Below, one piece after another: positions 17,995 through 28,499 of a stretch of 64,000 nt of DNA. Position numbers and translations under genes: made by a program. The first letter of the stretch is position 1. Every line of letters begins with the position of its first letter. The DNA comes from Aliiglaciecola lipolytica (GTDB lineage Bacteria; Pseudomonadota; Gammaproteobacteria; Enterobacterales; Alteromonadaceae): positions 124,001-188,000 of the forward strand of contig NZ_JAHKPT010000004.1 of NCBI RefSeq assembly GCF_018860635.1, in the 5' to 3' direction. The notes under the pieces were generated by a model. The model worked only from the letters and a program-made list of their open reading frames with translations, ran no database searches and had not been told where the DNA came from.

Positions 17995-20049
17995 ATGAAA
18001 AAAGTTATAGTCACTTTTATGTTGATTGGTGGGTTAATCTCTCCAACAATTAATGCGAAAACCGAGATAGAGGTGCTCAAGTCTCAGGATATATTTGATA
18101 TTGAGTATGCGGCAGACTTAAGCATAAGCCAAGATGGCAAAACGGTATATTTTGTCCGTCATTTTATGGATATTCAAAGCGACAGGAAGCTTGGCAATAT
18201 TTGGTCTGTAGATACTAAAACTGGCGTTATGCTTCCGGTCACTACTGGCGAACAGTTAGATTTCAACCCGGTTTTATCGGCCGATGGCAGTAAACTCGCG
18301 TATATCTCGACTCAAACTGGTAAACCTCAGATTTATGTGACTTGGTTAGAAAGCGGTAAAACAGCAAAACTGACTAATTTGGTTTCTTCTCCTAGCGGTT
18401 TGAGTTGGTCTCCTGACGGAAAATACATCGCCTTTAGTATGTTCGTAAATGGCAAACCTAAATCACCGGTTAGCCTTTCTGGTAAACCACCTGGGGCAAA
18501 ATGGGCAGAGCAGGCCATTTATATTGATGATGTTTATTACCGATTTGATGGTGGGGGCTACAGCGTTCCGGGGACAACCGAATTATTTATCTTATCCGCC
18601 GACGGTGGTACGCCCAGACAGTTAACCAATGATGAGTTTGATAATGGTGGTGACTTAAGCTGGAGTAAAGATAGTCAATTCATATATTTTTCCGCCAATC
18701 GATCAGAGAATCGCGAATTTGAGCCACTAAATAGTGAAATTTATGCTTTATCAATTACCGATAGTTCGATAAAGCAGGTGACTGATCGTGATGGTCCTGA
18801 CACTAGTCCTAAGGTGTCACCGAATGGGAAATACATTGCATATATTGGTTTCGATGACCAACGTAAAAATTATGACAATGCTAAAGTGTATGTTAAACAA
18901 CTTTCAGATGGTGAAACTATTTTCCAATCAGAAGGACTGGATCGCAGTATAGACGCTATCGCCTGGGATCAGAAAAGTCGAAATCTGTATATCCAATATG
19001 ATGACAAAGGCAAAACAATTTTAGCCATGCAATCCCTAAAATCTGCAGATAAACGTAGCATTTTGTCTGATAAATTAGGAGGCCAATCGTATGGCCGACC
19101 TTACACAGGTGCAGAGTTTGCAGTTAGTGAAAATGGCAAAGTAGCGATTTCATACTCCAATCCTTTGCGGCCTGCTGATGTAGGCATTGTAGATAATAAA
19201 CAAACCAAGCAATTAACCCACCTCAATGATGATGCGTTAGGCCATAAAACCTTGGCCCAGATTGAAGAGATTTGGTTTAAATCGAGTGCAGATGATCAAG
19301 TTATTCAAGGTTGGATAGCTTATCCTCCTGGTTTCGATAAGAGCAAAAAATACCCATTAATCTTGGAGATCCATGGTGGTCCTGTGACTGCTTATGGACC
19401 GCATTTTTCAATGGAAATACAATTGTTTGCCGCGGCAGGAAACGTTGTTTTGTATCTCAATCCTCGTGGTAGTTCTAGTTACGGAAAAGAATTTGCTCAT
19501 AGCATAGATAAAAATTATCCGAGTCAAGATTACGATGATTTGATGTCTGGAGTTGATAGCCTGATTGAAAAAGGCTTTATCGATACTGAGCAGCTATTTA
19601 TTACTGGTGGTTCTGGTGGTGGCACTCTGACAGCATGGTCAATTGGACACACTCAACGTTTTGCTGCTGCCGTAGTAGCTAAGCCCGTGATTAATTGGTA
19701 CAGCTTTGTGTTAACTGCTGATTTCTATCCATTCTTTTATCAATATTGGTTTAGTGGAAAACCTTGGGATAATCTAAACGAATACATGAAATATTCACCT
19801 ATCAGTTATGTTGGCAATGTGACTACACCAACTATGTTATTAACTGGCGAGTCGGATCATAGAACCCCCATATCTGAATCAGAGCAGTTTTATCAGGCAC
19901 TAAAAATTCAAGGTGTGGAAAGTGCGATGGTTCGAATTCCAAATGCCTCCCATAGTATTTACCGTAAACCGAGTAATTTGATGGCTAAGGTAGAATACAT
20001 TTTGTGGTGGTTTGAGCAACATAAACCGAAAAAAGAGGGCGATAGTTAA
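17995..20049 (+). CDS. Secreted S9-family prolyl-oligopeptidase-like serine peptidase
   Basis: The 684-residue protein has a signal peptide (MKKVIVTFMLIGGLISPTINA). A beta-propeller of WD40/PD40-like repeats (LSWSPDGKYIAFS, LSWSKDSQFIYFS, PKVSPNGKYIAYIG) is followed by a C-terminal alpha/beta hydrolase. The catalytic triad is visible: Ser in GGSGGG, Asp in GESDHRTP and His in NASHSIY. Acylaminoacyl-peptidase or dipeptidyl-peptidase activity in the periplasm is likely. It lies 5 bases before the CNNM-like gene. Confidence 0.92.
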   Translation: MKKVIVTFMLIGGLISPTINAKTEIEVLKSQDIFDIEYAADLSISQDGKTVYFVRHFMDIQSDRKLGNIWSVDTKTGVMLPVTTGEQLDFNPVLSADGSKLAYISTQTGKPQIYVTWLESGKTAKLTNLVSSPSGLSWSPDGKYIAFSMFVNGKPKSPVSLSGKPPGAKWAEQAIYIDDVYYRFDGGGYSVPGTTELFILSADGGTPRQLTNDEFDNGGDLSWSKDSQFIYFSANRSENREFEPLNSEIYALSITDSSIKQVTDRDGPDTSPKVSPNGKYIAYIGFDDQRKNYDNAKVYVKQLSDGETIFQSEGLDRSIDAIAWDQKSRNLYIQYDDKGKTILAMQSLKSADKRSILSDKLGGQSYGRPYTGAEFAVSENGKVAISYSNPLRPADVGIVDNKQTKQLTHLNDDALGHKTLAQIEEIWFKSSADDQVIQGWIAYPPGFDKSKKYPLILEIHGGPVTAYGPHFSMEIQLFAAAGNVVLYLNPRGSSSYGKEFAHSIDKNYPSQDYDDLMSGVDSLIEKGFIDTEQLFITGGSGGGTLTAWSIGHTQRFAAAVVAKPVINWYSFVLTADFYPFFYQYWFSGKPWDNLNEYMKYSPISYVGNVTTPTMLLTGESDHRTPISESEQFYQALKIQGVESAMVRIPNASHSIYRKPSNLMAKVEYILWWFEQHKPKKEGDS

Positions 20050-20054
20050 TTTTT

Positions 20055-21113
20055 ATGGTGCTACTAATAATATACGTAGTTGTTGCACTGGGATTTTCCT
20101 TTTTATGCTCGGTAGCTGAAGCGGTGATTTTAAGTATCTCTTCAGCATACATATCTGTATCCATGAATAAAGGCGAAAAATCAGGGAAGATTTTACATGA
20201 TTTAACCGCCGATATTAATAAACCGCTAGCGGCGATATTAACTCTCAATACCATTGCCCATACTATGGGGGCCGCTGGAGCCGGAGCCCAAGCCGCAGTG
20301 GTTTTTGGCGATGCGTACCTAGGTGCGGCGTCGGCAATATTAACCTTGTTGATATTAGTGTTCTCAGAAATCATTCCTAAGACTTTAGGGGCGACTTATT
20401 GGCGTCAACTTGCGCCAATTACAGCTTATTTTCTGAAATATCTGGTTTGGATTTTGTACCCCTTTGTAAAAATGGCGAATGCGTTAACCAGTCGCTTCAC
20501 CGAAGAAAGTCCTTTGAAAGGACTGAGTCGTGGAGAACTCCACGCAATGACCGAATTATCTAAACACGAAGGACTATTGGATCACCAAGAAGCCAATATA
20601 CTGCAGAGTTTACTGAGTTTAGATGACTTAAAAGTCCGGGATGCGATGACCCACAGGACTGTGGTATTTAAAGTGTCTGAAAATATGACTGTTGAAACCT
20701 TCTATCATAAACATGCAACTGAAGTGTATTCGAGAATTCCTGTGTATGAAGACGAAGAGCCTGAAAAAATCAGTGGCTTCGTGCTCAAATCAGACTTGAT
20801 ATTAGCGCAAGCTCGGGGCAATGGGTCTAAATTGCTTTCAGAATATCGAAAAGACATGGTTGCTCTGCTGAGTAGCACAAATCTTGCGGAAACCTTCCCA
20901 CATTTCCTGCAATCACGTTCGCACATACTATTAGTGGTAGATGAGTATGGTGGTATGGATGGTATTTTGACCTTAGAAGATTTGCTCGAGAGTCTTTTAG
21001 GTTTCGAAATTGTCGATGAGAAAGATAAGCACGTTAGTATGAAAAAAGTTGCAAGGCTCATGTGGAAACGGCGTGAACGGGAATTGTTTAACCAACAGCA
21101 AGAACAAAAATAA
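20055..21113 (+). CDS. CNNM/CorC-like membrane protein (DUF21 plus CBS pair)
   Basis: The 352-residue protein has an N-terminal DUF21 transmembrane domain (about 1-170; membrane helices near 2-24, 55-75, 90-110 and 120-145, with [14 protein letters not shown]) and two CBS domains (about 190-320, including [10 protein letters not shown] and [23 protein letters not shown]). The family exports or senses Mg2+ and related divalent ions. The C-terminal CorC_HlyC domain is missing, as in short members. It sits between an S9 peptidase and lolD, where a LolC gene might be expected. Confidence 0.85.
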   Translation: MVLLIIYVVVALGFSFLCSVAEAVILSISSAYISVSMNKGEKSGKILHDLTADINKPLAAILTLNTIAHTMGAAGAGAQAAVVFGDAYLGAASAILTLLILVFSEIIPKTLGATYWRQLAPITAYFLKYLVWILYPFVKMANALTSRFTEESPLKGLSRGELHAMTELSKHEGLLDHQEANILQSLLSLDDLKVRDAMTHRTVVFKVSENMTVETFYHKHATEVYSRIPVYEDEEPEKISGFVLKSDLILAQARGNGSKLLSEYRKDMVALLSSTNLAETFPHFLQSRSHILLVVDEYGGMDGILTLEDLLESLLGFEIVDEKDKHVSMKKVARLMWKRRERELFNQQQEQK

Positions 21114-21123
21114 AGTAGAGATT

Positions 21124-21813
21124 ATGTCACAGTTGTTAATCTGTAAAAATGTCAGTAAGACCTATCAAGAAAATGACTCTTCAGTGCAAGTTTTAGATAA
21201 GGTTAATTTTCAGGTGGGTAAAGCAGAGCAAGTAGCCATACTTGGCAGCTCAGGGTCGGGGAAGAGCACCTTATTGCATATTTTGGGTGCCTTGGATACG
21301 CCATCTTCAGGTAACGTTTTGTTTAAAGGGCAAGACATCTTTAAATTTAATGAAAAACAGCAAGCTGATTTTCGCAATAAATGCTTAGGCTTTGTATATC
21401 AATTTCACCATTTACTCCCCGAATTTACAGCACTAGAAAATGTGGCTATGCCGCTATTAATTGGTAAAATCAAGAGTGACCTAGCTAAGCACAAGGCAGA
21501 AGATATTCTAAAACGGGTAGGGTTAGGCCACAGACTAGACCATAAACCGTCACAAATGTCTGGCGGAGAACGACAGCGTTCTGCCATTGCGCGGGCGCTT
21601 GTAACTCAGCCAGATCTCGTTTTAGCGGATGAGCCTACAGGTAATTTGGATCACAAAACAGGGCAAAGTATCTATCATTTACTAAACGAATTGCGCGAGC
21701 AAATAGCGACCAGCTTTATAGTGGTAACCCATGATACCGAGTTGGCCTCTAAATTAGATAGGACCCTCAATATTACTGATGGAAAACTCGTAGAGCAGGG
21801 CGCTGCTGTATGA
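21124..21813 (+). CDS. lolD: Lipoprotein-releasing system ATP-binding protein LolD
   Basis: The 229-residue ABC ATPase powers release of outer-membrane lipoproteins from the inner membrane. Walker A is GSSGSGKST, the signature is [15 protein letters not shown] and Walker B is [12 protein letters not shown]. The LolD-type [19 protein letters not shown] segment sets it apart from other MacB-like ATPases. ATG at 21124 ([10 protein letters not shown]) is chosen; upstream in-frame codons overlap the previous gene. Its stop overlaps the permease start in ATGA, so the two are translationally coupled. Confidence 0.93.
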   Translation: MSQLLICKNVSKTYQENDSSVQVLDKVNFQVGKAEQVAILGSSGSGKSTLLHILGALDTPSSGNVLFKGQDIFKFNEKQQADFRNKCLGFVYQFHHLLPEFTALENVAMPLLIGKIKSDLAKHKAEDILKRVGLGHRLDHKPSQMSGGERQRSAIARALVTQPDLVLADEPTGNLDHKTGQSIYHLLNELREQIATSFIVVTHDTELASKLDRTLNITDGKLVEQGAAV

Positions 21814-23051
21814 GTTTAGTGGCACAATTAGCTTGGCGATTCCGTTCAGGTAAACGCCAAAATGGTTTTATTTCATTCATTTCCGCATCATCTACCTTGG
21901 GTATCGCTTTAGGGTGTATGGTGCTGATATTGTTGCTATCGGTGATGAATGGCTTTGAACGAGAGCTGAAAAATCAACTTTTAAGCTATATCCCTCACGG
22001 TGAGATATATGCATATGAAGGCACTGGTCTGGAAAAATGGCAAGAACAACTCAACCGCTTGTCTTCCGATCCAAGAATAACCTCGATTGAACCTTATATT
22101 AAGGCCTCAGGCTTATTGCAAAAAGGCAATAAAATGAAAGCGGTGCCTGAGTTGGTAGGGATTGATTTGCATTACGCGCAAAACAACAGACTAGTACAGC
22201 AAGTGGGCAAAAATCATTGGGCAAATTTTAAAGCCGACCCTAACAGTGTGTTATTAGGGCGCTCAATTATGCAACAACTTGCAGTGAATGTGGGTGACAA
22301 AGTGCAATTGGTGCTACCGCAAATTTCCGATGACTTGTCGTTTTCAGCTCCGAAAACAGTGTGGTTGAATGTGGCTGGAGAAATTGCCATTGGTGGCGAG
22401 TTAGACTCCCAAATAGGTTTTATGCACATAAAGTTAGCGGCAGATACTCTCGGCACTGTTACTGGGGCGCAAGGATTACGTTTTCGTTTCGACGATCCTT
22501 TCATCGCCAATAGTGCCATACGGGAGTTTGGTTTTTCGTTCACACAGCACGTGTTTATGTCTGATTGGATGCGAACTCAAGGACATTTGTATCAAGATAT
22601 TCAATTGGTTAGAGCGGTCGTCTATGTGGCGCTCACTTTAGTCATTGGTGTCGCATGCTTTAATATTATTTCAACCTTGGTTATGGCTGTTAGTGAAAAG
22701 CGAGCGGAGATAGCTATGCTCAAAACGATGGGCGCAAGGGATAAATTAATTATTCAAGTTTTTGTATTGCAAGGTGCGGTAAACGGTATCATTGGAACTT
22801 TGGTTGGGGTGATATGTGGCGTGTTATTGGCAGAATACTTAACCCCGATAGCGATTTTTATTGAAAACGTCAGTGGCGTTAAATTTCTTTCAGGGGATGT
22901 TTATTTTATCGATTTTTTACCTTCACAGTTGCGCTGGAGTGAAGTCTTTTTCACCGCGTTAATCGCTATTTGTTTGAGTTTGTTGGCAACTATTTATCCG
23001 GCCATCAAAGCAACTAAAATAAATCCTGCAGAGGCACTAGGGCAACACTAA
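21810..23051 (+). CDS. Lipoprotein-releasing ABC permease, LolC/LolE family
   Basis: The 413-residue permease has an N-terminal membrane helix ([23 protein letters not shown]), a large periplasmic domain (about 45-265), and three C-terminal helices. The MacB/FtsX-type segment [20 protein letters not shown] lies between the first two of these. It works with LolD to extract lipoproteins for LolA. Only one permease is present in the operon, so whether it is LolC, LolE or a homodimeric LolF-type protein cannot be settled here. Confidence 0.9.
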   Translation: MSLVAQLAWRFRSGKRQNGFISFISASSTLGIALGCMVLILLLSVMNGFERELKNQLLSYIPHGEIYAYEGTGLEKWQEQLNRLSSDPRITSIEPYIKASGLLQKGNKMKAVPELVGIDLHYAQNNRLVQQVGKNHWANFKADPNSVLLGRSIMQQLAVNVGDKVQLVLPQISDDLSFSAPKTVWLNVAGEIAIGGELDSQIGFMHIKLAADTLGTVTGAQGLRFRFDDPFIANSAIREFGFSFTQHVFMSDWMRTQGHLYQDIQLVRAVVYVALTLVIGVACFNIISTLVMAVSEKRAEIAMLKTMGARDKLIIQVFVLQGAVNGIIGTLVGVICGVLLAEYLTPIAIFIENVSGVKFLSGDVYFIDFLPSQLRWSEVFFTALIAICLSLLATIYPAIKATKINPAEALGQH

Positions 23052-23092
23052 GCAGTTATTCAAGTAGAATACATTGCTGCTTAGTGTTTTTT
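23044..23092 (+). terminator. Intrinsic terminator after the Lol operon
   Basis: A 12-bp perfect stem (23044-23055 with 23077-23088) overlapping the permease stop codon is followed by T residues to 23092. It lies between convergent genes and may also help end the symporter transcript. Confidence 0.8.
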
Positions 23093-23103
23093 CATCTGGA
23101 ATA

Positions 23104-24465
23104 TTAATCCTTCGACTCTGGTGCGGTGGATTTAAAATCATGGAGGTCCACATTTTCAAAATCTACACCTGCATCCATATCGTAATACATAGCTTCGTCT
23201 AGTTCATTTTCGCTCTTCGCGACAACACAAGAAACCATACAATCTCCAGTGATGTTGACTGCCGTTCTCGTCATGTCCAACAAGCGGTCTACACCGAGTA
23301 TCAAGGCTACGCCTTCAACAGGTAAGCCAACTTGTACTAGCACCATAGATAACATTAATGTGCCAACACCAGGCACGCCAGCTGTGCCAACGGAGGCTAG
23401 CGTAGCGGTTAATACCACCATTAACATATCAGCAGTTGAAAGGTCGATACCATAAACCTGTGCAATGAATACGGTTGCTACCCCTTGCATGATTGCGGTC
23501 CCATCCATGTTGATAGTTGAACCTAACGGAACTACAAAAGATGCAACTGATTTACTCACCCCTAATTTTTTAGTTGCTGTTTCCATGGTAACGGGCAAAG
23601 TTGCGCTGCTGCTTGCAGTACTGAAAGCAAATAATATGGCTTCACGCATTTTTAAGAATAAGAACTTGGGATTCAGTCCGGTCAACAGTTTAAGAATAAT
23701 TGAATAGTTAACCAGACTATGAAATATCAATACTGCAAATACCAATACAAAGTAGATGGCCAAAGAAGCAATTCGTCCTTCATCGATGGTTGTGAATAGT
23801 TTTGCCAAAAGCGCAAACACACCATAGGGGGCTAAGTTCATCAATATGGTAACTAGCTTCATAATTACAGCATTTAAATCTTCAAATAATGCTGCTACTC
23901 GTTTACCAGCATCGCCTACCATGGCCATGGCTAAGCCAAATAAAACCGCAAAGGTTATGACTTGCAACATTTTTCCTTCAGTAAATGCTTGAAAAGGATT
24001 CGATGGGAAGATATCGATAATCACCATAGCCAAAGAGGGCGGCTCTTTTGCTGCGAATACCGCATCAGTAGGAATAGGCACACCTGCACCGGGTTGTACA
24101 ATGAGCGCTGCAACCATCGCGATGGTAATAGCAACCGCTGTGGTGCCGATGTACAGCAAAATAGATTTACCGCCCAGACGTCCTAACTTGCTTGGTTCAG
24201 ATAAGTTAGAAACCCCACAGACTAAAGATACAAAGACTAAGGGGACGATTAGCATTTTTAAACTGTTAATAAAAATCTGGCCAACTACATTAAATATACC
24301 ATTGACTAAAACGTCATACGTAGAAACTGTTAACCCGAATACACTAAATGCTAAATCTCCGCTATCATCAAATGACCATTTTAAAATAACACCGGTAATT
24401 ATCCCGGCAATCATGCCGATAAAGATTTTAGCGGTGAGACCAAGTTTTTTTGGAGATTGCTGCAT
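23104..24465 (-). CDS. Dicarboxylate/amino acid:cation symporter (DAACS family)
   Basis: The 453-residue inner-membrane transporter has about eight helices and two re-entrant hairpins. The hallmark serine-rich hairpin FSTASSSATLP, the sodium/substrate loop NMDGTAIMQGV and VGTAGVPGVG are present. The family takes up glutamate, aspartate or C4-dicarboxylates with Na+ or H+. The C-terminal tail is acidic and long. The substrate cannot be chosen between glutamate and dicarboxylate. Transcription is convergent with the Lol operon. Confidence 0.92.
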   Translation of the reverse strand: MQQSPKKLGLTAKIFIGMIAGIITGVILKWSFDDSGDLAFSVFGLTVSTYDVLVNGIFNVVGQIFINSLKMLIVPLVFVSLVCGVSNLSEPSKLGRLGGKSILLYIGTTAVAITIAMVAALIVQPGAGVPIPTDAVFAAKEPPSLAMVIIDIFPSNPFQAFTEGKMLQVITFAVLFGLAMAMVGDAGKRVAALFEDLNAVIMKLVTILMNLAPYGVFALLAKLFTTIDEGRIASLAIYFVLVFAVLIFHSLVNYSIILKLLTGLNPKFLFLKMREAILFAFSTASSSATLPVTMETATKKLGVSKSVASFVVPLGSTINMDGTAIMQGVATVFIAQVYGIDLSTADMLMVVLTATLASVGTAGVPGVGTLMLSMVLVQVGLPVEGVALILGVDRLLDMTRTAVNITGDCMVSCVVAKSENELDEAMYYDMDAGVDFENVDLHDFKSTAPESKD

Positions 24466-24587
24466 TTTTTGTCCTAAAGTTATTATTGATTTTTGGATAG
24501 CGTAGCAAGTTTAGGTCTTCAGCAAAACTATAAAATGACTTAGAACAGGTACTTGAATTGAAAAACATTATTTGTGGGAAAAATTGC

Positions 24588-26762
24588 ATGACTTCACGTT
24601 TGAAGATGTTGTTCGCAGCTCTATTGATTTTTACTCTGTCAGCATGTGGCGGAGGAGGCTCAGTAGAGCGTGATTCTTCTGGTACAAGCACTGGCGGAAC
24701 CGACACTACAGTAACTTACGATGTTACATTAACTATTGCTGATCAAAATGGAAATACAGTGAACGAACTGACTTCCACTTCACCATTAATAGTGACTGCG
24801 ACAGTAACTAGTTCCGGTGGTAGTGTAGAAGATCAATTAGTGACATTCACCTTTAGCCAAGACGGCCTAGCGACCTTTGATAACGATACGGGCACTGCGT
24901 TGACCAATGCTGACGGTGTTGCCACTATAGGTTTGCTGGTTGGTGCAAGCTCTGGTGATGGTTTGGTTACTGGCGCGCTTTCAGACGGGACAGAAGGGCA
25001 AGTGGGCTTTAGTTCTTCTGGTACTTCGCAATCAGGTGTGACACCGGCTTCTCTTGAGTTATACGCTAGCTCAATTCAACTGGCATCCAGTGGTTCTGAT
25101 GAAATAGAACTAATTGCCGTAGTGAAAAATGCACAAAATATTTTGTTATCCGGTGTAGATGTTTCTTTTTCTGCTAACAATGGTGCGGAATTGCAAATTG
25201 TACAAGGCACCTCAACAGAAGATGGCACCGCCAGAGCAACGCTGACTAGCCGCAATAATCCAGAAAACAGAACGATTACCGCAACTGTTTCTTCGGGTAC
25301 CTTTAATCAAACAGTCGATATTGAGGTTGTCGGCACCGAAGTGAATGTAGACGGCCCTATTTCAGTGGTGCTAGGCGATACCATAGATGTCACTATTAAA
25401 GTGGCTGATTCCGATGGCAACGGGGTGGCGAATCAAAGTGTTCAACTAAGTGCGTCACAAGGGGATATCGCAACCTCAGCAACAACTGACACAGAAGGGC
25501 AAGTAAGTATTCAATATGTGGCCACCACTTCTGGTGAAAATGAAATTACCGCCAGTGCGTTAAATGCCGAAGGAAGTTTAACCTTTACTGTGCAAGAAGA
25601 TAGCTTTAGCTTCACCACAGTGCCAACCGAAGATGTTCCACTTAATACCAACTCAACGTTGGAAGTTACTTGGTTAAAAGACAATATTGCATATGTTGGT
25701 GGTGAAGTCACTTTGAGTTCTTCGCGTGGAGAATTTGTTTCTTCTTCAGCGATAACCGATAGCAACGGGGTTGCTTCTTTTGAGATACATTCAAGCAATG
25801 CTGGATTAGCTTCTATTACGGCGCTAGGGACTGATGGAAACGAGGATACCGTGAGTGCCAGAACGCAATTTGAATTTATTGCTACTGAGCCGGCGACTAT
25901 CATTGTTGATGCTTCACCTGATTTAATCGGACCAGATGGACAAACATCCACCATTACCGCTGTCGTACGTGATATCACCGGAAATCTTGTTAAAGGCAAG
26001 GTCATAAACTTCAGAGTGGACGATGTTAGTGGTGGTTTTGTGTCGCCAAACTCGGCAACAACCGACAGTAACGGAATCGCTTCCACTGTTTATACTTCTA
26101 ATGCGGTGAGCAGTGAAGATGCAGTCATTGTTTATGCAGACGTTGCTGATGATGAATCTGTGACTGATTTTACCACCCTAACTGTGGGTGATAGAGCCTT
26201 TGATATTTCATTAGGAACAGGGAACTTATTGGTATCGCCAGATGATTCAAGTTATTTAAAAGAGTTTTCTGTGTTTGTCAGTGACTCTGTTGGTCGAGCC
26301 GTGGAAAATGTTTCTTTAACCGCATCTTTAACACCGGTTAAATTCACAGAAGATGGCGTTTATCGAAAAGGGTTTTGGGTTTACGGTACTGATGTGTGGG
26401 TGATGAATGTAACTGCAACTTGCGCCAACGAAGATATCAATGGCAATGGGATTCTTGACAGTGGTGAAGATACCAATGGAGATGAAGAATTAACTCCAGG
26501 TATTGTTGGGACTATTGGTTTTACCGATGGTAACAATGAAACTGATTCAAACGGTCAAGCAAAATTAGAAGTTCGTTACCCAAGGGCTTATGGCGCTTGG
26601 GCAGATGTTGAAGTCGCAGTATTTGGCCAATCTTCTGGCAGTGAAGCTATTGAAAGTCAATATTTCACTTTTTCAGTTGCCGCTGACGATTTGGATGATG
26701 AAGCCTCACCACCGCCTAGCAGTCCGTTTGGAACCGGTTCTTCATGTGATGACGCTCTTTAA
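24588..26762 (+). CDS. Surface lipoprotein with repeated bacterial Ig-like (Big_1) domains
   Basis: A lipoprotein signal (MTSRLKMLFAALLIFTLSAC, then GGGG) is followed by about five Ig-like Big_1 repeats. Each shows patterns such as TNADGVATIGL, DTEGQVSIQYV, TDSNGVASFEI, TDSNGIASTVY and DSNGQAKLEV. The C-terminal domain has a DxNGNGxxDxGEDxNGD calcium-loop-like segment. Invasin/intimin-type repeats build rod-like surface or adhesion proteins. No beta-barrel translocator is attached. The lipobox suggests outer-membrane anchoring. An in-frame TTG at 24558 is an alternative start with a better-spaced AGGT; ATG gives the cleaner signal peptide. Confidence 0.85.
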   Translation: MTSRLKMLFAALLIFTLSACGGGGSVERDSSGTSTGGTDTTVTYDVTLTIADQNGNTVNELTSTSPLIVTATVTSSGGSVEDQLVTFTFSQDGLATFDNDTGTALTNADGVATIGLLVGASSGDGLVTGALSDGTEGQVGFSSSGTSQSGVTPASLELYASSIQLASSGSDEIELIAVVKNAQNILLSGVDVSFSANNGAELQIVQGTSTEDGTARATLTSRNNPENRTITATVSSGTFNQTVDIEVVGTEVNVDGPISVVLGDTIDVTIKVADSDGNGVANQSVQLSASQGDIATSATTDTEGQVSIQYVATTSGENEITASALNAEGSLTFTVQEDSFSFTTVPTEDVPLNTNSTLEVTWLKDNIAYVGGEVTLSSSRGEFVSSSAITDSNGVASFEIHSSNAGLASITALGTDGNEDTVSARTQFEFIATEPATIIVDASPDLIGPDGQTSTITAVVRDITGNLVKGKVINFRVDDVSGGFVSPNSATTDSNGIASTVYTSNAVSSEDAVIVYADVADDESVTDFTTLTVGDRAFDISLGTGNLLVSPDDSSYLKEFSVFVSDSVGRAVENVSLTASLTPVKFTEDGVYRKGFWVYGTDVWVMNVTATCANEDINGNGILDSGEDTNGDEELTPGIVGTIGFTDGNNETDSNGQAKLEVRYPRAYGAWADVEVAVFGQSSGSEAIESQYFTFSVAADDLDDEASPPPSSPFGTGSSCDDAL

Positions 26763-26773
26763 CCTCTGAAGCA

Positions 26774-26807
26774 TAAAAAAAACCTCGTAATTACGAGGTT
26801 TTTTTAT
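26774..26807. terminator. Bidirectional terminator between Ig-repeat lipoprotein and astB
   Basis: AACCTCGTAA (26781-26790) is followed directly by its inverse TTACGAGGTT, with A and T runs on either side. The symmetric shape can end both convergent transcripts. Confidence 0.92.
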
Positions 26808-26824
26808 GTCTAAATTGTGTTTAT

Positions 26825-28165
26825 TTACTGTCGTTGAAACGGATAAATCGATCCTAAGTTCAAAATTTGGGTCAATTCATCTAAAGCACTGCGGGTTTCA
26901 TCGAGTAAAGCCGCGTCGCGCAAATCGTCAACACTTAATTGATCGCGGTAGTGTTTATTAACCCATTTGTTTAGACGTGCAAAAACCGCGTCTGACATCA
27001 AAGTGTGTTGATTAACTGCTTCTAGCTCAGAACCGGTCATTGCTACTCTTAGTCTTAAACAAGCAGGACCACCGCCATTTCGCATACTTTGTTTTACGTC
27101 AAAATAGTGCACTTTTTTAATCGGCGTATTTAGGGTTATCAACTCCTCTAAATAATTAGCAACCGTGGAATTTTCTTGACACTCAGTAGGGGCGATGATG
27201 GCCATTTCACCGTTTGCCAGAGTAATGATTTGGGTGTTAAATAAATAGGTTTTTATGGCATCTTGAACGGGGACCGTTTTGGTATCCACTTGGATGAAAT
27301 GCAATTTTTGGTCACCAAATTTGCGTTGAATTTCATCTAACACATTTTGCGTGTCAAGAAACGCCTGTTGATGATAAAACAGTACATTTTGATTACCCAC
27401 TGAAATCACATCATTGTGAAATACACCTTGATCAATCAGGTCAGGGTTTTGTTGTACAAACACGGTAGTGTCATCACTCAAACCATGCAAACGGGCTACC
27501 GCTTGACTGGCCTCTAAGGTTTGTCTAGCTGGAAATTTCTTAGGTGCAGGCTTGCTGCTGTCAAATGCATACCGACCGTATACGAACATCTCAACACCAG
27601 CATGACCATAATCGGTGCAAAGCCGGGTGTGGTTGGCTGCACCTTCATCGCCAAAGTGTTCATTGTCTGGCAAGTGGGTGTGATGCTGGAAGTATTTGTC
27701 ATTGGAAAAGGTTGCTTGCAATATCCTGCCAGTGACTTCAGGTTCCAAAGAGCGATGAAACTTGTTGGTCAAATTTGCTGGGGTAAAGTGAATTTTGCCA
27801 TCACTCGTATCGGCACTAGGAGACACGGTGGCGGCATTGGCGGTCCACATGCTACTAGCAGAGCAACAAGCCCTGAAAACCTCAGGAGCACGTTTTGAGG
27901 CTTGCTCAAGCACACTTGAATCGTTGCCTGTAAAGCCTAGACGTCTGAGAGTATCAATATCAGGTCTTGCTTGTGGGGCTAATATTCCTTGCACCATTCC
28001 CATATCATGCAAGGCTTTCATTTTTTGTAATCCTTGTAATGCTGCTTGTTTAGGACTACTAAACGCTTTTGCATTACTTAGGGATGCAACATTACCAATC
28101 GAAAGACCTGCATAATTGTGGGTTGGACCCACTAAACCATCAAAATTGACTTCAACTTGTTTCAC
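26825..28165 (-). CDS. astB: N-succinylarginine dihydrolase
   Basis: The 446-residue enzyme of the arginine succinyltransferase pathway converts N2-succinylarginine to N2-succinylornithine, CO2 and ammonia. The N terminus [20 protein letters not shown] and the [13 protein letters not shown] segment are diagnostic. The [13 protein letters not shown] and [10 protein letters not shown] motifs of the amidinotransferase fold are present. It is a lone gene here: astA, astC, astD and astE are not in the window. Confidence 0.95.
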   Translation of the reverse strand: MKQVEVNFDGLVGPTHNYAGLSIGNVASLSNAKAFSSPKQAALQGLQKMKALHDMGMVQGILAPQARPDIDTLRRLGFTGNDSSVLEQASKRAPEVFRACCSASSMWTANAATVSPSADTSDGKIHFTPANLTNKFHRSLEPEVTGRILQATFSNDKYFQHHTHLPDNEHFGDEGAANHTRLCTDYGHAGVEMFVYGRYAFDSSKPAPKKFPARQTLEASQAVARLHGLSDDTTVFVQQNPDLIDQGVFHNDVISVGNQNVLFYHQQAFLDTQNVLDEIQRKFGDQKLHFIQVDTKTVPVQDAIKTYLFNTQIITLANGEMAIIAPTECQENSTVANYLEELITLNTPIKKVHYFDVKQSMRNGGGPACLRLRVAMTGSELEAVNQHTLMSDAVFARLNKWVNKHYRDQLSVDDLRDAALLDETRSALDELTQILNLGSIYPFQRQ

Positions 28166-28499
28166 TCGCTCACCTCATTGCAATAAAAATGCACTCAAGC
28201 TTGCCCACTATTCGTTCGTCTTCGTTAATAAATTTATAAAAAACTAGGCGAAATGGGCTTGCTCTGTTTACTATTGGTGGCGATTATACGTCTTTTAATG
28301 TACTTGCCAATGCGCCTGTATAAATTCTGAGCATATTTGGTGCAGCTAAAAGTTCAAAAAGTAGATAAGTATTAAGAAGAACTTGTTTTCTATTCACTTT
28401 GCCGATATATGTTAAAAAAGCAAAATGCGACAGGAAGTTTAACGAAACTCCCTAAAAATGGCGTAAAACCCATATAAAACAAAGGTTAATGAATAATTT
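28166..28499. other. Divergent intergenic region between astB and topA
   Basis: 334 bases with no gene. Promoters for both flanking genes should lie here. I see no convincing ArgR box, hairpin with T run or RNA element. The AAAGG nearest to topA is about 14 bases from its ATG, so the topA ribosome site is weak. Confidence 0.4.
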
